NCBI GenBank assembly: GCA_028706295.1
Contig: JAQWBQ010000006.1
Coordinates: 43,763-107,762 of the forward strand
Length of the DNA stretch: 64,000 nt
DNA from: Bacteroidales bacterium
GTDB lineage: Bacteria > Bacteroidota > Bacteroidia > Bacteroidales > FEN-979
Direction: 5' to 3'
Position 1 is the stretch's first letter, and each line of letters starts with the position of its first letter. The notes under the pieces are model-generated. The model saw only the letters and a program-made list of their open reading frames with translations. It was not told where the DNA came from and ran no database searches. A program made the translations under genes and the position numbers. Positions 19,661 to 28,184 of this stretch are shown piece after piece.

Positions 19661-22600
19661 TTAAGGCAGATCTGTCCTGGTTTTTTGATAGGGTATATCT
19701 TCACCAACCATTTTTTTCCATTCGGCGACTGTCAGGTTTCTTTTCAGATTATTTCTTAGTTTCTGTGCCATATCCTGGTTTTGTGTCGAAAAAATCCTGA
19801 TGGTCTTATCAGCACTGCATGAAATGAGATGCTTATTGTCGGGTGTGTATAAAATATCATAAACCCAAAGTTCATGGCTGTCGATCGAAATAGGTTTGCC
19901 TTCCGAAACAGGAAATGCCGCAATCTTGATTGTCTTATCAAAACTGGAGGAAGCAATTTCATGGTCGGTCTCACTGAACGAAATTCCGGTCACACCCGAG
20001 AGGTGTCGGCCGATGATATGAATGGGATTGCCGGTAAGGTCGGATGTTGAGGCAACCAGAATGGTTCCATCCTGACATCCCATGGCAATCGATTTGCCAT
20101 TGTTACTGAAAACAATGCTGATGACAGGACTTTTCGACGCAGGCAGTGTAACCGGCCCGGTGCCTGGCTTGCCCAACCCGAGGCATTTCACGATACCGGT
20201 CTCGTTTGAAAAAGCAAGCATTTGCCCGTCGGGACTAATATCCAGACTTGTAATCACTCCCTGGGCCGAGTCAAGAACTGTTTTGTTGCAGGCGCCATTA
20301 TTTAATTCCCACATAAGAAGCTTCCCATCTGAGCCGCAGGAATAAAAACGGTTTTGTGATGGATGCGATACGATGCCGTGAATTATTGAGGAGTGGGCAT
20401 CAATTACTTTTGGGGGCTGTGATGGTGCATTCCGCTGCCAGATAAGGATCTTTCCGCCTGAGGTCCCGGCAATCACCGATTTGTCATCCGAAGATACCGT
20501 GACAGCCCTGAACAGGTATTTGATTTTTCCGGGGACGTGCAATGGTACGGGTGGTGATGAAGGATTGATAAGGTTCCAGGAAAGCAGTTTATTGTCATCA
20601 CCCCCTGAATATAAAGTTTTGCCATCCTTTGAGATTACAATGGCCCTGACGGCGTCCTCATGCCCTCTCAGGATGTTTGGGTCGCTCGAAATTGCGGAAA
20701 GCGCACTGTAAATGGTGGGATCGGTGCCAGTGCCACCGTTTGCAGTATAGAGTTGGTAAGCAGTGACAGCGAGTAATGCGGGGAAATCATCTTTTTCGGT
20801 TGAAAATAGTTGCTGGGCCTGAATGGCCAATGAACGGGATATGGCAAGCAGCCGCAGTTGCTGTGCTTTCCTTTCCGACTCTTCGGCTTTGATTCGTTCC
20901 TGGTCGGCAATCTGCTTCTGGTTTACTGCCTCTTTTCGCTGGGATTGAGCTTCGTCGCGTGCACCAATGGCTTCCTGCCTCGAGATGTCGGCCTGCTTTT
21001 TTTGTTCAACTGCAACCGTCGTCTGTTGCTGTGCAATGATTTGCTGCCCGACCGCATATTGCCGCTGTTGTTCGGTGATCATTTCCTGTTGCTCGGCAAT
21101 CTGCTGCTGCTGTTCGGATATCTTTTTCTGGAGAATGGCTTCTTTGCGCTGCTCTTCGCTTTTTTTCCGTTCTGAAACTGCCAGCTTTTCCTTTTCAAGC
21201 GCTTCCTTCCGGCTTGCTTCGGCTTTAAAGCGAAGGTTTAACGAAATTATAAGGAACAGGATGGAAATCACCGAAGCGATCCCCAGAATGATAGCCGAAG
21301 TCCGGGCCCGCTTAAGGTTCCGCTTTTGCAGTTTTTCCTTCCGGGAGAGTTCGAGTTCGTACTGCTTTTTACTGTAATCCAGGAAGGTCATGGCCCGGTC
21401 GAAGGCAGGGTCATAACGTGAGGCCCATGTCGCATTCGGCCGGGAATGTTCTTTCCATTGTAAGGCCAATTGCAGCTCCGGATTGACCCATAGCCCGGTT
21501 TTTCCCTCCTGGTACAATTCGGCAGATTTTGAAAGCCGCAGATACAGTTGTGCCGACTGGCTCTCTTCTTCAACCCATTTGTTGAGCCGGGTCCATACCC
21601 GCATAATACTTTCATGGGAAATATCGATGGTGGTATCGGAAGTGAGTTGAACTCTTGCCGATGGCATCAGGAATGCACAGCCCGGACTGCGGAACTTTTC
21701 GATCACCATGATGATCTCTTCCTCCCTGGCGCCTGCAAGAGTGCAAATTTCCTGCAATTGTGTTGGTCGCCTTGTCCCGCGGCTTTCATTCGAAATATCA
21801 GTGAGCGCTTTAAAAAGCTTCTCTGCATGAAACTGGTCCTTGGGATCTTTGAGCTCGCTGTAAATCTCTTCAAGATGTATCGAAAGCGCCTCTTTCATGG
21901 TCCCGATGGCCTGGTAATGGTCGATGTCGATCGGCTGGTCACCGACCCGGTTCAGGATCCAATAATCCCACGATCGCATCAGCGCATGCTGGAGGATGGG
22001 GAGTTGGTCGGGATCATCACCGACATCTTCGAGCAGCCGGTTCACAAGTTCATCGGAGATCTTTCCGCCACTAATGGAAACCGGGCCGGTGATGGCAAGC
22101 TTTCGTTCTTCATTATTCATCCTGGGAACCAGGTAATAACCCTGGTTGATCATCTCGCTGAGCCCCCTGAACTCCGTACAGTCGTCAAGGAAGTCAGTAC
22201 GCATGGATAGGGCTACATATACCTGGATTTCCGTTTGATGAACTGCCTGCAGGATCAGGTCGATGAATGTGGTTGCATCCAGGATGGTTCTGAAAGAAGA
22301 TTTACTTTTCTTAAAGCGGAATAACTCTTCAAACTGGTCGATGACAATTAAGAAATATTGGTTGCCGGAAGCTTTGTTCTTTAAAACACTGACCAGGTTT
22401 TCGGTGCCGGAACGAAGCGCATCGGCAATGTGTTCGGAAGTGGAGAAATCACTGGTGATAGCATGCGTCAGGTTACCGATCGGGTCATCAGCCGGCCGGA
22501 ACAGGATTAGTTTCCAATCGATCGGGGTCGCACCGTTTTTTGACATCTGAAGCTGGGGAATCAGTCCGGCCTTGATCAGCGAAGATTTCCCGCACCCTGA

Positions 22601-22750
22601 AGAACCTACGATGGCAAGAAACCTGGTTTCGGAAAGTTTGTCCACCAGTTCGCGAATCTGCAATTCCCTGCCAAAAAAGAGGTGGCTTTCATTCATTTCA
22701 AAGCTCCTGATTCCGGGGAATGGATTGGCATGTAGCGTTGGAGGTGCCAT
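19661..22750 (-). CDS. STAND NTPase (nSTAND1-like) with TM helix, coiled coil and seven WD40 repeats
   Basis: A 1029-residue signal-transduction NTPase. It opens with the nSTAND1 hallmark NPFPGIRSF...FFGRE. Walker A GSSGCGKSS is at 49-57 and Walker B FLIVIDQFEELF at 133-144. A winged-helix-like arm region runs to about 400. One TM helix lies at about 484-504. It is followed by a Gln/Glu/Lys-rich coiled coil (505-635), then seven WD40 repeats (about 692-1010) ending in a basic tail. No nuclease, protease or TIR effector is present. The repeats should sense a ligand or partner, and nucleotide-driven oligomerisation would pass the signal on. It is the first gene of the minus-strand operon, divergent from the PP2C regulator gene across 244 bases. 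Confidence 0.88.
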   Translation of the reverse strand: MAPPTLHANPFPGIRSFEMNESHLFFGRELQIRELVDKLSETRFLAIVGSSGCGKSSLIKAGLIPQLQMSKNGATPIDWKLILFRPADDPIGNLTHAITSDFSTSEHIADALRSGTENLVSVLKNKASGNQYFLIVIDQFEELFRFKKSKSSFRTILDATTFIDLILQAVHQTEIQVYVALSMRTDFLDDCTEFRGLSEMINQGYYLVPRMNNEERKLAITGPVSISGGKISDELVNRLLEDVGDDPDQLPILQHALMRSWDYWILNRVGDQPIDIDHYQAIGTMKEALSIHLEEIYSELKDPKDQFHAEKLFKALTDISNESRGTRRPTQLQEICTLAGAREEEIIMVIEKFRSPGCAFLMPSARVQLTSDTTIDISHESIMRVWTRLNKWVEEESQSAQLYLRLSKSAELYQEGKTGLWVNPELQLALQWKEHSRPNATWASRYDPAFDRAMTFLDYSKKQYELELSRKEKLQKRNLKRARTSAIILGIASVISILFLIISLNLRFKAEASRKEALEKEKLAVSERKKSEEQRKEAILQKKISEQQQQIAEQQEMITEQQRQYAVGQQIIAQQQTTVAVEQKKQADISRQEAIGARDEAQSQRKEAVNQKQIADQERIKAEESERKAQQLRLLAISRSLAIQAQQLFSTEKDDFPALLAVTAYQLYTANGGTGTDPTIYSALSAISSDPNILRGHEDAVRAIVISKDGKTLYSGGDDNKLLSWNLINPSSPPVPLHVPGKIKYLFRAVTVSSDDKSVIAGTSGGKILIWQRNAPSQPPKVIDAHSSIIHGIVSHPSQNRFYSCGSDGKLLMWELNNGACNKTVLDSAQGVITSLDISPDGQMLAFSNETGIVKCLGLGKPGTGPVTLPASKSPVISIVFSNNGKSIAMGCQDGTILVASTSDLTGNPIHIIGRHLSGVTGISFSETDHEIASSSFDKTIKIAAFPVSEGKPISIDSHELWVYDILYTPDNKHLISCSADKTIRIFSTQNQDMAQKLRNNLKRNLTVAEWKKMVGEDIPYQKTRTDLP

Positions 22751-22994
22751 GTATATAAGGTTGATAAAATTGATATTCGAAAATTAAGAGGAAAATTTTA
22801 ATTTCCGGTACAAAAAAACTTTTTCTTTTCAAATAGATTTGAACTGAAAATCCATAATTTTATCGGGAATTAATCATAATGAATCCAGAGAGGTCGGGTA
22901 TTTCCTTTGAGCCGTTGGTCATTAGGAAAAATCTTTCATTTGTGGTCTGTTACGGTGAAATCCGTGATGCTTGTTGTATCTAAGTCAAATAATC
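22751..22994. promoter_or_regulatory. divergent intergenic control region
   Basis: These 244 A/T-rich bases separate the STAND-led minus operon from the PP2C-led plus operon and must hold both promoters. I find no perfect TAnnTTTG element on either strand; the closest on plus is TTCATTTG at 22935-22942. No tRNA, riboswitch or convincing inverted repeat is visible. The plus gene starts at ATG 22995; an in-frame TTG at 22971 is unlikely to be used. Confidence 0.45.
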
Positions 22995-24179
22995 ATGACA
23001 AACAATTCTCCTCAAAATGTAAAAATTCTGGTCGTCGATGATGAGATCGACCTGGAACCGTTAATCCGTCAGAAATTCCGCCGTCAGATACGGGATGGAG
23101 TGTACGACTTTGTTTTTGCGTTCAACGGATTGGAGGCACTGGCAAAGCTCATTGAATATCCGGAGATCGGGATCATTCTTTCGGATATCAACATGCCTGA
23201 AATGGATGGGCTTACCTTGCTTACGAAATTAAAAGAGCTGAAGAATCCCGGACTTAAGACCGTCATTGTTTCGGCATACGGTGATATGGATAATATCAGG
23301 ACTGCCATGAATCGCGGGGCTTTTGATTTCGTAACAAAACCGGTAAATTTTGAAGATCTCGAGATCACGATCAACAAGACACTTGAGGAGATTACCCTGA
23401 TCAGGAGGTCGCTGGAGGAACACGACCAGTTAATTTCAATTCAGCAGGATCTGAACACTGCCCGCGAAATACAGCAGGCGATACTGCCAAAGGCTTTTCC
23501 ACCCTTTCCCAACCAATCACGGTTCGACATCTTTGCCTCTATGGTTGCGGCAAAAGAGGTTGGTGGCGATTTTTTTGATTTTTTCATAATCGATTCCGAC
23601 CGACTTGGATTTGTTATCGGGGATGTTTCGGGTAAAGGGGTTCCGGCAGCCATATTCATGGCAGTGAGCAGAACCCTGATCCGTGCCACCGGATTGAAAG
23701 GGATCCTGGCGAATGACTGTATGAACTATGTTAACAACCTTCTTTGTAATGAAAGCGTGAGTTGCATGTTTGTGACTGTTTTTTACGGAATCCTGAATAC
23801 CCTCACCGGGGAGGTGGATTACGTGAACGCAGGACATAATCCACCCTATCTGATTTCCCCGGCGGGGATCCGGAAAGTTGACATGACCGGCGGCCTCATC
23901 CTGGGTTGTATGGAAGGACTTACCTATCAATCGAAAACCATTAAGCTGAATCCCGGTGATCGGCTGTTCCTTTACACCGATGGCGTTACCGAAGCCTTTA
24001 ACACGAAGGATGAAGCCTATGGCGAAGACCGGCTGGAAGCCTTTCTGAAACAAAATGCCGGCTCACCGATCGACGAAGTAGTAAAAAAGTCTTTCACCGA
24101 AATCAACGATTTCTCTGCAGGAGTGCCGCAATCGGATGACATCACCTTACTTTCCATCGTTTATCACGGAACGAACTGA
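22995..24179 (+). CDS. response regulator with PP2C (SpoIIE-type) phosphatase output
   Basis: A 394-residue cytoplasmic regulator. The receiver domain (about 10-130) carries VVDDE, the phosphoacceptor Asp in ILSDINMPEMDG, and a conserved Lys in FVTKPVNF. A short coiled-coil linker (about 130-170) leads to a SpoIIE/RsbU-type PP2C phosphatase with metal-binding motifs EVGGDFFD, GDVSGKGVPAA, VNAGHNPP and LYTDGVTEA. Such proteins dephosphorylate a STAS-domain antagonist when the receiver is phosphorylated. The next gene, 20 bases away, encodes a STAS protein and is the obvious substrate. The kinase that phosphorylates the receiver may be the orphan sensor kinase of the divergent operon. Confidence 0.92.
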   Translation: MTNNSPQNVKILVVDDEIDLEPLIRQKFRRQIRDGVYDFVFAFNGLEALAKLIEYPEIGIILSDINMPEMDGLTLLTKLKELKNPGLKTVIVSAYGDMDNIRTAMNRGAFDFVTKPVNFEDLEITINKTLEEITLIRRSLEEHDQLISIQQDLNTAREIQQAILPKAFPPFPNQSRFDIFASMVAAKEVGGDFFDFFIIDSDRLGFVIGDVSGKGVPAAIFMAVSRTLIRATGLKGILANDCMNYVNNLLCNESVSCMFVTVFYGILNTLTGEVDYVNAGHNPPYLISPAGIRKVDMTGGLILGCMEGLTYQSKTIKLNPGDRLFLYTDGVTEAFNTKDEAYGEDRLEAFLKQNAGSPIDEVVKKSFTEINDFSAGVPQSDDITLLSIVYHGTN

Positions 24180-24199
24180 TCCGGTGTCTCCGGGTTACC

Positions 24200-25411
24200 A
24201 TGGAGGTTAAAAAACTCAAATACCATATTCACGAAGTCCTTGAAATTCACGGGCGCATCGACGGGTTGACGTCGGCTGAACTGAAACGCAGGTGCGACCA
24301 GGAGGCGGTGGATGGTAACAGAAAGCTGATCCTTGATTTTACATCGGTCACGTACATGAGCAGTGCAGGGCTGCGGGTTATCCTGCTGACGCATAAATCG
24401 CTTACAACGATAGGCGGTTCCCTTACCCTGGTTGCCGTTCCACCATCGATCATGGAAGTTTTCAGAGTTAGCGGCATGATCCAGGTCTTACAAATACTTC
24501 CTGAACTTAAATCACTCCTGACCGGCGAACAGCGCGATGAAGGCACTGCGGAGATCATGGATATCGTCCTTAATGAAATTAAATTTGAGTGGAGAAAAGG
24601 CTGTAGCAATCCCGGTTATTTATTCACCTTAGGGAATGCTGATAAACTACCTGAAAGCATGTATTCAGAAGAGGACGCCGTCAGCGTCCGATCCTCTGAA
24701 ATTGCATTTGGAGCCGGCGTGGGAGCCTTGGGAGCGGATTATGCTGAATTTGAATCCCTGTTCGGTGAATCGATCGTGATTGGGCACCACTTCTTTTCCT
24801 ATCCTGCGGTGCCCCGACCGGTAATCGATTATACCTATTACAAAGCAGAGTCGGACGACCGGTTGAATTTTCTGTTTGGTTTTGGTTTTACCGGAGAATT
24901 TTCCCGGATCCTTCGCTTTGATGTCGGCTCCGAAAATATCAGCCTCGATACCCTGTTGAAAGCCGCAGGAAAGTTGGCCGAAACGGATGTATTCGGCGTG
25001 GTTTTTCTGGCAAAAAGCGGTGGAATTGATTGGATGCATCTCCGGCAAACACCGGTTTTGCGTAACAGGCTGCCGGATGGAACTCTTTTTGACAAAGCTC
25101 ATTTCGGGGAGTGGATGAGATTTTCCCTTGAGCCGGAGGATCATAATAAGACCCTTCTTGGTTGCGGGATTGTCACGAAAAACAAGGACCGGTCTGCAGA
25201 AAAAGTAAGATCGCTCTTCCCGGTCGAAGGCAACGTGCATTTTCATGCCCTGATCCTGCAAAACGGATTGTGGAGTAACAACATCATGGATTTTGAAGAA
25301 GAGCTGCAGCGGGTTACCAAAGATTTTGAAGCGGAAAAGGTGGTACACCTCCTCCCGGCGTCACGGCTGAAAAATGGTTTTTTGGGGATCGTTAACTTAG
25401 AAGTGGCCTGA
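24200..25411 (+). CDS. STAS-domain protein with large uncharacterised C-terminal domain
   Basis: A 403-residue protein. Residues 1-110 form a STAS domain like anti-sigma-factor antagonists: LILDFTSVTYMSSAGLRVI places candidate phospho-serines at 54/55. Residues about 120-403 form a second domain I do not recognise. It contains a Gly-rich stretch (FGAGVGALGADYAEF), aromatic strands (FFSYPAVPRPVIDYTYY, FLFGFGFTGEF) and HFHALIL near the end. No membrane segment is seen. Its place between the PP2C regulator (20 bases upstream) and the fused ABC permease (one-base overlap, TGATG) suggests that its phosphorylation state controls the transporter or transmits transporter state. Confidence 0.82.
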   Translation: MEVKKLKYHIHEVLEIHGRIDGLTSAELKRRCDQEAVDGNRKLILDFTSVTYMSSAGLRVILLTHKSLTTIGGSLTLVAVPPSIMEVFRVSGMIQVLQILPELKSLLTGEQRDEGTAEIMDIVLNEIKFEWRKGCSNPGYLFTLGNADKLPESMYSEEDAVSVRSSEIAFGAGVGALGADYAEFESLFGESIVIGHHFFSYPAVPRPVIDYTYYKAESDDRLNFLFGFGFTGEFSRILRFDVGSENISLDTLLKAAGKLAETDVFGVVFLAKSGGIDWMHLRQTPVLRNRLPDGTLFDKAHFGEWMRFSLEPEDHNKTLLGCGIVTKNKDRSAEKVRSLFPVEGNVHFHALILQNGLWSNNIMDFEEELQRVTKDFEAEKVVHLLPASRLKNGFLGIVNLEVA

Positions 25412-27375
25412 TGGAACTTTGGCTTGGAGCAATAAACCTGGGTTTTCTTTACGCATTCATGGCAGTAGGAACTTTTATAACCTATAAGCTCTATTCCTTC
25501 CCCGATATTACCATTGATGGCACATTCACTACGGGCGCCGCGGTTGCCTCAATCCTGATCTTTGACGGCTGGAATTCCTTTCTGGTGGTTCCCGTTGCCT
25601 TCCTTGCCGGCTGTATGGCAGGATCCATCACGGGATTTATTCATACACGCTTCAAAATTGAAGGTTTGTTGGCCGGGATCCTGGTCATGACCGGCCTTTA
25701 CTCGGTTGATCTTCATATCATGGGGAAATCAAATATTCCACTGCTGAGTAAACGCACTTTTATCTCCGTTCTTTCTGATATCAATCCGGGCCTGCCTCCC
25801 GAATTATGGACCATGCTGTTCCTTGTGGTTCTTGTTCTTGTTTTCTGGATCCTTGTTTCCCTGTTTCTGAAGACAGACTTCGGCCTCACGATGCGTGCGA
25901 CGGGAAACAATCCGGTCATGATCTCCGCCCAGGGAGTTTCAGTGAACCGGATGAAACTTTTCGGGATTACGTTTGCCAACGGCCTGGTTGGAATCTCTGG
26001 CGCTCTGATTGCGCAATATCAAGGATTTGCAGATATCGGGATGGGCGCCGGATCGATCATTTTCAGCCTTGCCTCCGTGATCATCGGAGAGGCCATCCTG
26101 CACAAACGATCCGTGTTTCTCCAGATACTGGGAGTGATCATCGGATCCCTTATTTTCAGGCTTGCCGTTGCCCTTGCACTGCACGTTGGAATGGATCCGA
26201 ATGACCTGAAGCTTATTACAGCTGTTTTTGTGCTTCTTACCCTGATCACTACGGGCGCCCTGAGCCAGGAAGCGACCGGGAATCTTCGGAAAATTCAAAA
26301 ATGGTTGCAGATCAGGCGAAACAGGAGGATCACAGGCATTCTCCTCATCATCATGGTTTTTGGATTTATCTTGTTCCGCCTTGCATCAACCGGGGCCGAG
26401 GAGAGCCGGAAAGTGAAGATCGGCGTGATCCTGGCTAACAACAGCGATATTGTTACCAAAACCCGTGACGGGTTTTATAGGGAATTGGAAAACCTCGGAT
26501 ACATAGACGGTAAAAACTGCATAATTCTCGAGCAAAATGCCGAAGGCGACATCCCGACCAACCTGACCATCGTGGACCACTTCCTGAAAGAAGAGGTCGA
26601 TATTTATGTCCCCATTTCCACCGCGTCGACCCAGGCCGCACTGAATAAAGTGAAGGATAAACCGATCGTTTTTGCCACGGTCGCCAATCCATTTGTTATC
26701 GGGGCAGGGACCTCGCCGGATGCGCATCCGCCCAATATCACCGGGGTATACGGGGCATCACCCATCGGAGATCTGTTAAAAATCTTCCGGATGTTTTACC
26801 AGGGGGAAGTCACTATTGGAACGATATACAATCCGGCTTATCCGAATACTGTTTCAAACCTGAAAGATATGAAGCAGGCGTTGCAGAAGGATCCGGGAAT
26901 AAAACTGGTCGAAACCACCATTTCCGGGTCGAACGATGTATATCAGGCAGCCCTGGCATTGATCTCGAAGGGGATAAAGGCATTTGTGCTCATCAACGAT
27001 ATCACGGTATTCAACGCGTTCGAATCGGTTGTCAGGGTTTCGGGCAACGCAGGTGTGCCGATTTTTACCTGTGATGCCGAACGACTCGCAGATGGCGCCC
27101 TGATCGTTTATGGTTTTGAATACTATGCCAGCGGAATGCAGGCGGCCCATCTGGTCGACCGCATTCTCAAAGGCGAAAGTCCCCGAAATATCCCGTTCGA
27201 AAAATATGCCCTGGTGACATTAGGCGTGAATTACGACATCGCCAATATTTTACATATTAAAATCCCCCCCGGCGTCAGTGAAATGGCAGATGCCCGGGTC
27301 AAGAACCATAAACTCATAAAACCACCGCTTAAGTTACCTGACGGAAAGAAAACGGAAGAACCTTTATTACCATGA
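25411..27375 (+). CDS. ABC importer permease fused to its substrate-binding domain
   Basis: A 654-residue fusion. Residues 1-300 are a permease of the COG4120/BPD_transp_2 type with eight or more TM helices and a cytoplasmic coupling loop around GLTMRATGNNPVMISAQGVS. A separate TM helix (about 308-323) then leads into a periplasmic binding domain (about 334-640) of the ABC_sub_bind/COG2984 type (KVKIGVILANNSDIV, GYIDGKNCIILEQNAEGD, VNYDIANILHIKIPPG). In relatives these are separate proteins; family members bind tryptophan or related small ligands, but specificity here is unknown. The start overlaps the STAS stop by one base, and the end overlaps the ATPase start (ATGA). Confidence 0.88.
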   Translation: MELWLGAINLGFLYAFMAVGTFITYKLYSFPDITIDGTFTTGAAVASILIFDGWNSFLVVPVAFLAGCMAGSITGFIHTRFKIEGLLAGILVMTGLYSVDLHIMGKSNIPLLSKRTFISVLSDINPGLPPELWTMLFLVVLVLVFWILVSLFLKTDFGLTMRATGNNPVMISAQGVSVNRMKLFGITFANGLVGISGALIAQYQGFADIGMGAGSIIFSLASVIIGEAILHKRSVFLQILGVIIGSLIFRLAVALALHVGMDPNDLKLITAVFVLLTLITTGALSQEATGNLRKIQKWLQIRRNRRITGILLIIMVFGFILFRLASTGAEESRKVKIGVILANNSDIVTKTRDGFYRELENLGYIDGKNCIILEQNAEGDIPTNLTIVDHFLKEEVDIYVPISTASTQAALNKVKDKPIVFATVANPFVIGAGTSPDAHPPNITGVYGASPIGDLLKIFRMFYQGEVTIGTIYNPAYPNTVSNLKDMKQALQKDPGIKLVETTISGSNDVYQAALALISKGIKAFVLINDITVFNAFESVVRVSGNAGVPIFTCDAERLADGALIVYGFEYYASGMQAAHLVDRILKGESPRNIPFEKYALVTLGVNYDIANILHIKIPPGVSEMADARVKNHKLIKPPLKLPDGKKTEEPLLP

Positions 27376-28184
27376 TTGTCATATCCCGACTGTGTAAAAT
27401 TTTCAATGCGGGTTCAGCCGATGAGATGATCGCGTTGAACGAGGTTAACCTGACCGTGGGGGAGCATGAATTTGTGACCGTTATCGGGACCAACGGATCG
27501 GGGAAATCGACACTCCTCAATGCCATTGCCGGAAACATTGTGCCCGATGCAGGAAAGATTACAGTTAACGGGAGTGAGGTGACAGCAAAAGCTGATTTTC
27601 AGCGCGCAAAATATATTTCGAGGGTTTTTCAGAATCCCTTTTCAGGCACGGCTCCGGGGATGACCATTGCCGAAAACCTGTTAATGGCATACAACAGGGG
27701 GCGTCACAGCTATCCGGTGATCAACCTGAACGCAAAGCTACGGGATTATTTTCGTGAACAACTCGCAATTCTCGATATGAATCTGGAAAACCGGCTTGAA
27801 ACCATCATGGGTTCACTTTCGGGTGGACAAAGGCAGGCTATCACCCTGCTGATGGCGGTACTCAGGCCTCCCATGGTACTTCTTCTGGATGAACATACGG
27901 CTGCCCTGGATCCGAAAAGTGCAAACCAGATCATAAAACTGACCCGGAGATTTATAAAGGAATACCGGCTGACAACACTCATGGTAACCCATTCAATGCA
28001 GCAGGCGCTTGAACTGGGAACCCGAACCATCATGATGCATCATGGACAAATCATCGAAGATATTCCGGAGGAGGAGAAAAAATTTTTAACCACAGAGGAT
28101 TTATTGTGTAAATTTGAGGATATCAGAAAAACAGAGAAGTTAACGCCTGAAATGATCGAAATACTTAAAAATCAATACGCCTGA
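27372..28184 (+). CDS. ABC importer ATPase (COG1101-type)
   Basis: A 270-residue ATPase matching the fused permease. It has Walker A GTNGSGKST, signature LSGGQRQAI, Walker B VLLLDEHTAALDP and the switch His in VTHSMQQALELG. The C-terminal 30 residues extend past the core and may contact the permease. It overlaps the permease by four bases (ATGA) and its stop overlaps the next start by one base, so all of these genes are translationally coupled. The length is that of the family. Confidence 0.93.
   Translation: MIVISRLCKIFNAGSADEMIALNEVNLTVGEHEFVTVIGTNGSGKSTLLNAIAGNIVPDAGKITVNGSEVTAKADFQRAKYISRVFQNPFSGTAPGMTIAENLLMAYNRGRHSYPVINLNAKLRDYFREQLAILDMNLENRLETIMGSLSGGQRQAITLLMAVLRPPMVLLLDEHTAALDPKSANQIIKLTRRFIKEYRLTTLMVTHSMQQALELGTRTIMMHHGQIIEDIPEEEKKFLTTEDLLCKFEDIRKTEKLTPEMIEILKNQYA

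Noticed and set aside
20967..21377. Cys-rich 136-codon plus-strand frame
   Set aside because: Its odd composition comes from the antisense of the Gln/Glu-rich coiled coil of the STAND protein.
21548..22210. 220-codon plus-strand frame inside the STAND gene
   Set aside because: Antisense to the conserved STAND region; no recognisable domain.
19661..22750. Reading the STAND gene as an antiviral Avs-type defence protein
   Set aside because: There is no nuclease, protease or TIR effector, it has a TM helix and WD40 sensors, and its neighbours are envelope and sensor genes.
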